A stretch of 13,195 nt of DNA. Origin: VYDC01 sp034420495 (GTDB lineage Bacteria > Chloroflexota > Dehalococcoidia > UBA2979). The notes under the pieces were generated by a model. The model saw only the letters and a list, made by a program, of their open reading frames with translations, was not told where the DNA came from and ran no database searches. The stretch lies in NCBI GenBank assembly GCA_034420495.1, contig DAOULG010000238.1:1-13195 (forward strand), read 5' to 3'. The stretch's first letter is position 1, and each line of letters begins with the position of its first letter. Below, piece by piece: positions 6,793-12,998 of this stretch. The translations under genes were made by a program, and so were the position numbers.

Positions 6793-6817
6793 CCCTGCGT
6801 CGAGTAGACAATCGCCA

Positions 6818-6829
6818 TAGACTCCCGGA
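6818..6829 (+). promoter_or_regulatory. Leaderless-type -10 (TAGACT) for the MFS gene
   Basis: TAGACT 6818-6823 is followed by six bases and then ATG 6830. This is the same TAGACT-N6-ATG arrangement seen before tnpB. There is no Shine-Dalgarno in front of this ATG, supporting leaderless translation. No good -35 is seen. The promoter lies directly after the probable right end of the tnpB element. Confidence 0.45.
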
Positions 6830-8104
6830 ATGTCCCAGGGCCCCCGCACCCCGGTCCGCGTCGTCCTCTCGGACCGGAGCTTCCGCCGGCTGTGGCTGAC
6901 CGGCGCGCTCGCCTCGGCGATGCGCTGGCTCGACACGCTCGTGCTCGGCGTCTTCGTCTTCGACCTCACCGGATCGGCCTTCCTCGTGGCGCTCCTCTTC
7001 TTCACGCGCCAGGTGCCGCGGATCCTCTTCGCGCTCGCCATCGGGACGCTCGCCGACCGCGTCGACCGGCGCGTGATGCTGATCGCGTGCTTCTCGCTGC
7101 TCACCGCCGTCTCGGCCGTGCTCGGCGCGCTCGTCCTGACGGACCGGATCGAGTACTGGCACCTGCTCGCGGCCTCGTTCGTCGCCGGCACGCTGTGGGC
7201 GGTGGAGTTCCCGGTCCGGCGCGCGATGCTGGGCGACGTCGTCCCGCGCGAGCTGATCGGGCGCGCGATGGCGCTCGACATCGGCACCAGCTCGCTCACC
7301 CGCGTCTTCGGCCCGCTCACCGGCGGCATCCTGCTCGCCGCGATCGGCGCCGAGGCGGCCTTCTTCACGCAGGCCGTGACCTTCCTGCTCGCGCTCGCGG
7401 TGCTGGCGACCCTCTCCTACGCGCCGCCGGAGCGCAGCGCCGCGCCCCAGGCCCCGCTCGCCGACCTGGTGGACGGCGTGCGCTACATCCGGCGCCGGCG
7501 GCTGCTCGCCGGCGCCTTCCTCGCGAGCCTCCTGATGAACGTCTTCGGCTTCCCCTACCTCACGATGGTGCCGGTGATCGGCAAGGAGACGCTGGGCCTC
7601 GACGCGGTCGGCGTCGGGATGCTGCAGTCCGCCGAGGGCTTCGGGGCGCTGATCGGAGCGACGCTCATAGCGAGCCTCGCTCCCACCCGCATCTACACCT
7701 TCCTCTACGTCGGGGGCATCGCGTTCTTCATGACGATGGTGCTGCTCTTCTCGCGCTCGGAGATCTTCCTGCTCTCGATCGTCTTCCTCTGGATGGCGGG
7801 GTTCGGCATGGCCTCCTACACCTCGATGCAGACGACGCTCTTCGTCGCGAGCGCCCCGCCCCAGCTGCGCGGGCGCGTCATCGGCACCGCCTCGATGGCG
7901 CTCGGCGGCAACCCCCTCGGGGCGCTCAGCGTCGGCGTCACCGCCGAGCTCCTCGGCGCGCCCATCGCGACGACGCTGATGTCGGTCGAGGGGCTGCTCG
8001 CGCTCTCGGCGGTGGTGCTGGCGTGGCCGGAGCTGAGGCGGCGCTTCGTCGTCCCCGCCGACGACGACCTCAAGGTCGCCCCGTCCGCCGGGACCTCGCG
8101 CTAG
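6830..8104 (+). CDS. Major facilitator superfamily transporter (MFS_3/EntS-like)
   Basis: The 424-residue integral membrane protein shows about twelve hydrophobic stretches. SDRSFRRLWLTGALASAM (14-31) is a typical beginning for the DHA3/MFS_3 branch, which includes the enterobactin exporter EntS and macrolide efflux proteins. The MFS signature between TM2 and TM3 is GTLADRVDRRVML (72-84). EFPVRRAMLGDVVPRELIGRAMAL in TM4-5 (as the P-x-R-x-x-x-x-x-x-V/L-P-R motif) and the late PPQLRGRVIGT repeat are also characteristic. Export of a siderophore, drug or metabolite by proton antiport is the usual role, but the substrate cannot be predicted. The ATG appears leaderless. The stop at 8102-8104 is separated by one base from the GTG of the next MFS gene, so the two form an operon. 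Confidence 0.88.
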   Translation: MSQGPRTPVRVVLSDRSFRRLWLTGALASAMRWLDTLVLGVFVFDLTGSAFLVALLFFTRQVPRILFALAIGTLADRVDRRVMLIACFSLLTAVSAVLGALVLTDRIEYWHLLAASFVAGTLWAVEFPVRRAMLGDVVPRELIGRAMALDIGTSSLTRVFGPLTGGILLAAIGAEAAFFTQAVTFLLALAVLATLSYAPPERSAAPQAPLADLVDGVRYIRRRRLLAGAFLASLLMNVFGFPYLTMVPVIGKETLGLDAVGVGMLQSAEGFGALIGATLIASLAPTRIYTFLYVGGIAFFMTMVLLFSRSEIFLLSIVFLWMAGFGMASYTSMQTTLFVASAPPQLRGRVIGTASMALGGNPLGALSVGVTAELLGAPIATTLMSVEGLLALSAVVLAWPELRRRFVVPADDDLKVAPSAGTSR

Positions 8105-8105
8105 C

Positions 8106-9416
8106 GTGCCGCTCGCGGGGACGGGGCGGAGGCTCCGGGGCGTCTACTTCGGCTGGTACATGATCGTCGCGGCGACGATCACCAACATGGTCATGGGCGC
8201 CGGGCTCGTCGGCTACCTGCCGGGGGTCTTCCTCGAGCCGATGACGGAGGAGCTCGGCTGGTCGCGCGCCGAGTTCATCATCTCCTTCACGATCGGGCAG
8301 TTCGTCACGGCGGCGACGGCGCTCGCCATCGGCAGCCACATCGACCGCCGCGGCGGCCGCGGGCTGATGCTCGCCGGCACCTCGCTCACGGTCGCCGCGC
8401 TGCTCCTGACGGCGGAGGTCCGGGAGCTCTGGCAGTGGGTGCTGCTGCGCGGGCTGATACAGCCCATCGGCCTGGGGATGGCCGGCTCGCTCGTCGTCAA
8501 CGTCGCGCTCTCGAAGTGGTTCGTCCGCTACCGCGGCCGCGCCATCGGCATCGCCGCCTGCGGCTTCTCGCTCGCCGGCATCGTCGTGCCCAACTCCCTC
8601 ACCCCGGTCGTCGACGCCCACGGCTGGGAGGCCGGCTGGCGCGTGCTCGCCCTGGTCGCCGCCGCGCTCATCCTCCCCGCCTCGCTGATGATGCGCCGGC
8701 AGCCCGAGGACTACGGGCTCCGGCCGGACGGGCGCTCCCCGGACGCCCCGGCGGGGAGCGCCGACGCCGAGCGCGAGCGCCTCGACTACGTCACCTCGCT
8801 CACCCGGGGCGAGGCGCTGCGCACGAGCGCGCTCTGGCTCATCGTCGTCGCCTTCGGGGCGGTCGGGCTCACCCTGCTCGGGCTCGTCACGCAGGCGATC
8901 CCGCTCCTCACCGACGCCGGATTCTCGCGCCCGACCGCGGCCGCGATGCTCGCCGTGCTCACCGTGCCGGGGCTCCTCTCCCGCCCCTTCTGGGGCGTGG
9001 CGGCCGAGCGCATCGACCCGAGGCGGCTCGCGTGCGCCGCCTTCCTCGCGCTGGGGACGGGCGTGCTGGTCATCATGCTCGGCGCCCGCGCGCAGAGCCT
9101 CCCGCTCGTCGCCTGCGGCTTCTTCGCGATGGGCTCGGGGATGGCCGGCTACGTCCCCGTGCAGGAGATCATGTGGGCCAGCTTCTTCGGGCGGCGCCAC
9201 CTGGGCGCCGTGCGGAGCTCGGCGATGCCGGTCGCGATCGGGCTCGGCGCCTCGGGCCCGGTGCTGGTCGCCTACTACTACGACCGGACGGGGAGCTACG
9301 AGGGGATCTTCGTCGCGCTCTCCGCGCTCGTCCTGGCGAGCGCCGCGCTCGTCTTCCTCGCGAGGAGCCCCGACCGCACGGAGCGCCCGGAGCGGGCGCG
9401 CACCGCGGGCCGCTAA
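8106..9416 (+). CDS. MFS transporter, OFA/monocarboxylate-porter type
   Basis: The 436-residue membrane protein starts at GTG 8106, one base after the preceding stop, so translation is probably coupled. It opens with GVYFGWYMIVAATI (12-25), a typical FGWxxV start of the oxalate/formate and monocarboxylate porter group. The loop 2-3 motif is GSHIDRRGGRGLM (76-88), and the SKWFVRYRGRAIGIA stretch (136-150) matches the W-F-x-x-x-R-G-x-A-x-G segment of that group. A charged central loop (about 195-230, RQPEDYGLRPDGRS) separates the two halves. Organic-acid import or exchange is the likely role; the substrate is unknown. Its stop TAA (9414-9416) overlaps the stop of the convergent MFS gene. Confidence 0.87.
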   Translation: MPLAGTGRRLRGVYFGWYMIVAATITNMVMGAGLVGYLPGVFLEPMTEELGWSRAEFIISFTIGQFVTAATALAIGSHIDRRGGRGLMLAGTSLTVAALLLTAEVRELWQWVLLRGLIQPIGLGMAGSLVVNVALSKWFVRYRGRAIGIAACGFSLAGIVVPNSLTPVVDAHGWEAGWRVLALVAAALILPASLMMRRQPEDYGLRPDGRSPDAPAGSADAERERLDYVTSLTRGEALRTSALWLIVVAFGAVGLTLLGLVTQAIPLLTDAGFSRPTAAAMLAVLTVPGLLSRPFWGVAAERIDPRRLACAAFLALGTGVLVIMLGARAQSLPLVACGFFAMGSGMAGYVPVQEIMWASFFGRRHLGAVRSSAMPVAIGLGASGPVLVAYYYDRTGSYEGIFVALSALVLASAALVFLARSPDRTERPERARTAGR

Positions 9417-10672
9417 CCCGCCTCGAGCGAGGCCGCGCGGTGCCTCGCCACCAGGATCCCGGCGCCGGCCAGCACCGGGAGCGCCGCCATCGCCGCGATG
9501 CCGGTGGCGTAGGTGCCGCTCGCCCCCTCCAGCACCGCGAGCGGGAGCGGCCCCAGCGCCGACATCAGGATCATGATCGAGGTCGCCGACCCCTGCACCC
9601 GCCCCAGCCCGTGCCGGCCGTAGTAGTGCGCCCAGAGCACGCTCTGCACGATGCGCTGCGCCCCGCTGCTGGTGCCGAGCAGGGAGGCGTAGAGCACGGC
9701 GTCGGCGCCGCTCTCGATGAGGCGGGAGGAGCCGAGCGCCAGCAGCAGCAGGAGCATCGAGAGCAGGAAGAGCGGGACCGGCCCCAGGCGATCGACGGCG
9801 AAGCCCGCGAGCGTGGAGAAGAGGGCGGTCGTGAGGGCGAACGGGACGAAGACGGCGGCGGCGAGTCCGGCCGAGAGCCCCTGCTCGGCGAAGATCCCCG
9901 CCTGGTGGAAGACGAGCGCCGTCACCACGAAGGGCGAGGTCGTGAGCGGGAGCGCGAGCAGCCAGAAGGTGAGGGAGGAGAAGACGCGGCGCCCGTCGGA
10001 GGCGCCCGGCGCCGCGGCGGCCTCGCGGAGCGGCGGGTGGTCCAGGCCGTCGGGGTGGAGCCCCATCTCCTCGGGGGTGTCGCGCGCCAGGAGCAGCGTC
10101 GCCGGGATCACGAGCACCCACACCATCACGCCGAGGGCGACGTAGGCCTCGCGCCAGCCGACGGCGTCGATGAGCGCCCGCGAGAGCGGCGGCAGCAGCG
10201 CGAGCGACGCCGCGAGGCCCAGCCCCATCATCGCCATCGCTCGCCCGCGCCTCAGCACGAACCACTGCGCCGTGAGCAGCGTCGCGTTGATCGGGGTCGA
10301 GCCCTGCCCGAGCGCGCGCAGCGCGGCGAAGGCGAGGAAGAAGGCGGCGAAGCCCGTCGCGAACGCCATCCCGAAGCAGGCGGCGCCGAGCGCCGCGGCG
10401 ACGAGGGTGGCGACGAGCCGGGGCCCGACGCGATCCGCCAGGCGGCTCACGAGGGCGACCATCACGGCGCTGACGCCCGTCCCGACGGCGTAGAGCAGCG
10501 AGATCGTCGTCCGCGAGAGCCCGGTGTCCTCGATGATCGAGTCGAGGAAGACCGAGAAGACGTACGACTGGCCGGGGCCCGAGCTGAAGGCGATCAGGAA
10601 GGAGACGGCGACGACGACCCACCCGTAGAAGAACGGGAGACGGCCCGCTCGTCCGTCGAGTCGTTTCGCCAT
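9413..10672 (-). CDS. MFS transporter, OFA/monocarboxylate-porter type (convergent)
   Basis: The 419-residue membrane protein starts at ATG 10672 (MAKRLDGRAGRLPFFYGWVV), with a GGGAG site just upstream. The frame stays open to 10747, but the added residues look unlike an MFS N-terminus. FFYGWVVVAVSFL (14-26), VSRLADRVGPRLV (75-87) and QWFVLRRGRAMAMMG (136-150) correspond one-to-one with the FGWY, motif-A and WF...RGRA segments of the gene at 8106-9416, and RDTPEEMGLHPDG mirrors RQPEDYGLRPDG. The two are therefore members of the same subfamily, although divergent. A metabolite-porter role is inferred. The two opposite-strand stop codons share CTAA (9413-9416), leaving no room for a terminator between them. 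Confidence 0.87.
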   Translation of the reverse strand: MAKRLDGRAGRLPFFYGWVVVAVSFLIAFSSGPGQSYVFSVFLDSIIEDTGLSRTTISLLYAVGTGVSAVMVALVSRLADRVGPRLVATLVAAALGAACFGMAFATGFAAFFLAFAALRALGQGSTPINATLLTAQWFVLRRGRAMAMMGLGLAASLALLPPLSRALIDAVGWREAYVALGVMVWVLVIPATLLLARDTPEEMGLHPDGLDHPPLREAAAAPGASDGRRVFSSLTFWLLALPLTTSPFVVTALVFHQAGIFAEQGLSAGLAAAVFVPFALTTALFSTLAGFAVDRLGPVPLFLLSMLLLLLALGSSRLIESGADAVLYASLLGTSSGAQRIVQSVLWAHYYGRHGLGRVQGSATSIMILMSALGPLPLAVLEGASGTYATGIAAMAALPVLAGAGILVARHRAASLEAG

Positions 10673-11025
10673 CGGGTCTCCCGTCCCACGGTCTCGCCGG
10701 GCACCGAGTCGCAGGAACGGCTGGGCTGCGCCTCGCATCGGCACCACGCAGGGTCAGTTGGGGGCCAGCCGGGCGCAAGAACTATCCCGCGGGCGAGCGA
10801 TACGGAGCCCGTCAGGGAGTACAGACAGGAGAGACGCCGGTGCTGGCCGGATGTGTAGAATCTCCCCGTCACGGAGGGTGTCGGGCCGACCGAGCCTCGC
10901 AGATCGTGAGCGGCCATGGCGACGGCCGAGCGCACAAGTCCCATCGAGACCAGCGGCCGTGAGCGGGCGTTCGACACTATGCGAACATCTGTACTAGAAT
11001 ACATGTTCGTGGACGGGTTCAGTAC
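10673..11025. other. 353-base region without a recognisable gene
   Basis: This stretch separates the last MFS gene from the dprA-like gene. It is less GC-rich towards its right end. It holds a TAGAAT at 10856-10861 with no clear -35, a small stem (CTCC 10862-10865 with GGAG 10873-10876), and a 9-base direct repeat CGTGAGCGG (10905-10913 and 10958-10966). Its final 55 bases contain the dprA promoter and operator. A short open frame across 10758-10997 has no recognisable features. The region probably contains the left junction of the acquired dprA segment, but I see no attachment site or transposon end. Confidence 0.5.
10971..11009 (+). promoter_or_regulatory. dprA operon promoter overlapped by an inverted-repeat operator
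   Basis: TCGACA (10971-10976) and TAGAAT (10995-11000) are 18 bases apart. CGAACAT (10982-10988) and ATGTTCG (11003-11009) form a perfect 7-bp inverted repeat whose half-sites are 21 bp (two helical turns) centre to centre, with the -10 inside. Read another way, GAAC-N4-GTAC (10983-10994) and GAAT-N4-GTTC (10997-11008) are two adjacent LexA-type boxes, each one base off GAAC-N4-GTTC. Either reading predicts repression of the downstream operon. The regulator is not in the window. Confidence 0.6.
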
Positions 11026-12009
11026 TTGAGTTCGGGAGACGCAACAGCTTCCGTGGCGGGTGCGCCGACGGACAAGACTCGGCGCCAACTCCTCGCGCTT
11101 TGTGCGATTCCGGGAATCGACTGGAGTTTCATCGCCAGGGAGACCCTTAGCCGGGGCGCAATCTCCGACCTGCTCGTCGGTCGCTCTGCCGAACGATCAG
11201 CCGCCGCCACACGGGCATGCCGGCTGATCGGGGCGGCGCGCGAGACCGAGGCAGATCGCCTCGCGTATGTAGACGAGCAGCTGCGGCGCGCCGCAGAGGT
11301 AGGGGCGACTCTGATCACAGTGCTCGATGAGGAGTACCCGGCCAACCTCGAACTCGTCTTCAATCTGCCACCTTTCCTCTTCGTGCGCGGGGTGCTGTCG
11401 ACGGTCGACGCTCGCTCGGTGGCGGTGGTCGGAACGCGCCACGCGTCCCGCGAGGGGCTCTCCCGCGCGCGCGCCATGGCGAACAGGCTGGCGGACCAGG
11501 GCGTGACCATCGTCTCCGGACTCGCGCGCGGGATCGACACCGCAGCACACGAGGCGACCCTCAAAGCAGGCGGCCGGACGATCGCGGTCATCGGCACGGG
11601 GATCACCCGAACCTACCCCGACGAGAACGCGGGTCTCTCGGAGCGGATCGCGGCCAGCGGCGCAGTCGTTTCGCAGTTCTGGCCCGACGGCCCGCCGACA
11701 CGCTACAGCTTCCCACTGCGCAACGTCACGATGTCGGGCATCAGCCAAGGGACCGTCGTCATCGAGGCGAGCAGCACGTCCGGTGCGAAGATGCAGGCAC
11801 GCCTCGCGATCCAGCACGGGAAGTACGCATTCCTGACGCGCTCGCTCGCCACGGGGCAACCGTGGGCCAGAAACTACCTGGCGCGACATCCCCGCTGGGC
11901 CATCGAGATATCCGATGTCGACGACGTCGTGCGGCATCTCCACGCGCCCGAGCGCATCGAGGAGATCACGGAGCAGCGACGCCAGCTCGTACTCAGCCTG
12001 GACGGCTGA
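11026..12009 (+). CDS. dprA: DprA/Smf-like SLOG-fold DNA-processing protein
   Basis: DprA proteins bind single-stranded DNA and load RecA during transformation. This 327-residue relative has an N-terminal helical region (about 20-75) and the VLDEEYPANLELVFNLPPFLFVRG lead-in (99-122). The Rossmann/SLOG core shows SVAVVGTRHAS (131-141), SGLARGIDTAAH (164-175), TIAVIGTGITRTYP (185-198), FPLRN (229-233) and EASSTSGAKMQARLA (247-261). It lacks the C-terminal winged helix of many DprA proteins. Its RNVTMSGISQGTVVIEAS and QPWARNYLARHP wording differs from housekeeping DprA (RNRIIAGLS...) and resembles the branch found beside phosphoribosyltransferases. The start is TTG at 11026 with a weak GGACGGG site; GTG 11053 is an alternative. 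The phosphoribosyltransferase follows 10 bases later. No other competence gene is near, so a conflict or signalling role seems as likely as transformation. Confidence 0.85.
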   Translation: MSSGDATASVAGAPTDKTRRQLLALCAIPGIDWSFIARETLSRGAISDLLVGRSAERSAAATRACRLIGAARETEADRLAYVDEQLRRAAEVGATLITVLDEEYPANLELVFNLPPFLFVRGVLSTVDARSVAVVGTRHASREGLSRARAMANRLADQGVTIVSGLARGIDTAAHEATLKAGGRTIAVIGTGITRTYPDENAGLSERIAASGAVVSQFWPDGPPTRYSFPLRNVTMSGISQGTVVIEASSTSGAKMQARLAIQHGKYAFLTRSLATGQPWARNYLARHPRWAIEISDVDDVVRHLHAPERIEEITEQRRQLVLSLDG

Positions 12010-12019
12010 CGGTCAAGCG

Positions 12020-12784
12020 GTGACGCAGGAGTTCGATCGCCTCAATCCCCGCCCACCGGGATTCGGCAGGTGCCCGCGCTGTGCATATCTGCGTGGGGGT
12101 TCCGCCGCGATCTGCTTCACGTGCGCATCCCGCTCCACCGATCCGCTGCCCGCGGCGCGATGTGACCTCTGCGGTCAGGAGATCGCGGCGGACGGCGACT
12201 GCGAGAACATCATCTGCGGCTGGGCCCGGCGGGATCGCTGGTACGGACGCGTCCATGCGATCGCGCGAGATTCGGGCCCGATGAAGAGCGTCATCCGTCA
12301 GTACAAGTACGGGAATGCGGACGCGTGGGCGCAGATCCTCGGGCGTGTGATCCTCGGCCATCTGGGCAGGAACGAGCCGGACTTCCGACAGTACGACGCG
12401 ATCGTCCCGGCGCCCGCACATACCGGACCGGGGTCGCACCGCCGGTGGGATCACATCGATCTCATCGTGCGGCGGGCAATCATCGAGGACTCGTACGGCT
12501 GGCCCTTCTGCCGCGAGCCCGCGCTGATCGTGAAGAACGCCCCGACCGAGACGATGAGCAGGAAGGGTTGGACGACCCGCCATCAAATCGCGACGACGGA
12601 GTTGAGGGCCGCGCTGCACGTGCCGGACCGTGCAGCTGTCTCCCGTAGACGGATACTCGTCATAGACGACGTGTTCACGACGGGCCACGACATGCTGGAG
12701 ATCGCCCGGGCGTTGAGGCTGGCCGGCGCCGCCGCAGTCGACGGCCTCGTGATGGCTCGGGCGCAGTGGCGAAGCAACGTCTGA
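12020..12784 (+). CDS. ComF-like phosphoribosyltransferase with N-terminal zinc ribbons
   Basis: The 254-residue product begins at GTG 12020, ten bases after the dprA stop; the frame is open upstream only where it overlaps dprA. Eight cysteines in the first 66 residues (18, 21, 32, 35, 48, 51, 61, 66) suggest two zinc ribbons. Next come SVIRQYKYGNADAWAQILG (90-108), like the ComF K-Y-G region, and DAIVPAPAHTGPGSHRRWDH (126-145), like V-P-x-P...R. The PRPP-binding loop is ILVIDDVFTTGHD (212-224), intact with the Asp-Asp pair and TTG. Type I phosphoribosyltransferases use PRPP to make or break nucleotides; ComF itself is needed for DNA uptake in some bacteria. About 50 residues between 145 and 200 diverge from ComF. 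Tight coupling to the DprA-like gene suggests a single functional unit. Confidence 0.83.
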   Translation: MTQEFDRLNPRPPGFGRCPRCAYLRGGSAAICFTCASRSTDPLPAARCDLCGQEIAADGDCENIICGWARRDRWYGRVHAIARDSGPMKSVIRQYKYGNADAWAQILGRVILGHLGRNEPDFRQYDAIVPAPAHTGPGSHRRWDHIDLIVRRAIIEDSYGWPFCREPALIVKNAPTETMSRKGWTTRHQIATTELRAALHVPDRAAVSRRRILVIDDVFTTGHDMLEIARALRLAGAAAVDGLVMARAQWRSNV

Positions 12785-12897
12785 GGCTGCGACCCGCGAG
12801 CACACGCGCGGCCCGGGCGCACGGATTCGATGCGCGTTCGACGCCGCCCGCCGGTCGCCCCGGGCGCCTAGCGTACCCGCGGCGGAGCCCGCCCCGC

Positions 12898-12917
12898 CGG
12901 GGCCGCTCCCGGCCCCG
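12898..12917 (+). repeat. Perfect 8-bp hairpin after the dprA-PRTase operon
   Basis: CGGGGCCG (12898-12905) pairs with CGGCCCCG (12910-12917) around CTCC. It lies in the 214-base gap before the acyl-CoA dehydrogenase. It may act as a terminator for the operon but has no T-run. Bases 12897-12912 repeat 645-660 exactly (16 bp). The rest of the gap is GC-rich, with no gene seen. Confidence 0.45.
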
Positions 12918-12920
12918 CGG

Positions 12921-12949
12921 GTGAAACGGCGGAGCCGCGTCGCTACTAT
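12921..12949 (+). promoter_or_regulatory. Candidate promoter of the acyl-CoA dehydrogenase
   Basis: GTGAAA (12921-12926) and TACTAT (12944-12949) are 17 bases apart, matching four of six -35 positions and five of six -10 positions. It lies immediately after the hairpin at 12898-12917. The leader would be about 45 bases, and the gene has its own SD (GGAGCGAGG, 12988-12996). Confidence 0.45.
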
Positions 12950-12998
12950 CACGCATGCGGTGGGGAGCGACCCCGCGGCACCGCGATGGAGCGAGGCC

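Larger units (their letters stand above)
5489..6793 (+). mobile_element. Lone tnpB element (IS200/IS605 superfamily, no tnpA), limits approximate
   Basis: A tnpB-like gene sits alone between two unrelated transcription units, with no Y1 transposase (tnpA) in the window. The left limit is placed at an imperfect hairpin (5489-5511) and the right limit at TTGAC 6789-6793, just before the promoter of the next gene. TTGAC also occurs at 5497-5501 inside the left hairpin. IS200/IS605 elements lack terminal inverted repeats and generate no target duplication, so ends cannot be proven from one copy. The limits are provisional. Confidence 0.6.

Noticed and set aside
6790..10756. 11-bp inverted repeat (TGACCCTGCGT at 6790-6800, complement at 10746-10756) flanking the three MFS genes
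   Set aside because: Many inverted 11-mer matches are expected by chance in 13 kb of biased sequence. There is no transposase and no terminal structure.
8070..10858. Very long open frames opposite or out of frame with the MFS genes (about 902 residues on the minus strand, about 807 on the plus strand)
   Set aside because: They are rich in Arg, Pro, Gly and Ala with no family motif, and span three recognisable MFS genes on both strands. They are artefacts of very high GC, where stop codons are rare.
10862..10876. tRNA-Asp-like anticodon arm (CTCC, seven-base loop with GTC, GGAG), as a tRNA remnant or island attachment site
   Set aside because: The loop has C instead of U at position 33. No T-loop (GTTCGANTC) follows, and no acceptor or D arm can be built around it.
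11003..11029. Eight-codon open frame (MFVDGFST) whose TGA overlaps the TTG start of the dprA-like gene, as a leader peptide
   Set aside because: Its ATG falls inside the operator arm and about four bases upstream of the start site expected from the TAGAAT -10, so it would not be on the main transcript. There is no Shine-Dalgarno.
11915..12019. Upstream extension of the PRTase to an ATG at 11915
   Set aside because: It would overlap about 95 bases of dprA, and the extra residues are Ser/Arg-rich shadow sequence. GTG 12020 directly after the dprA stop fits operon spacing.
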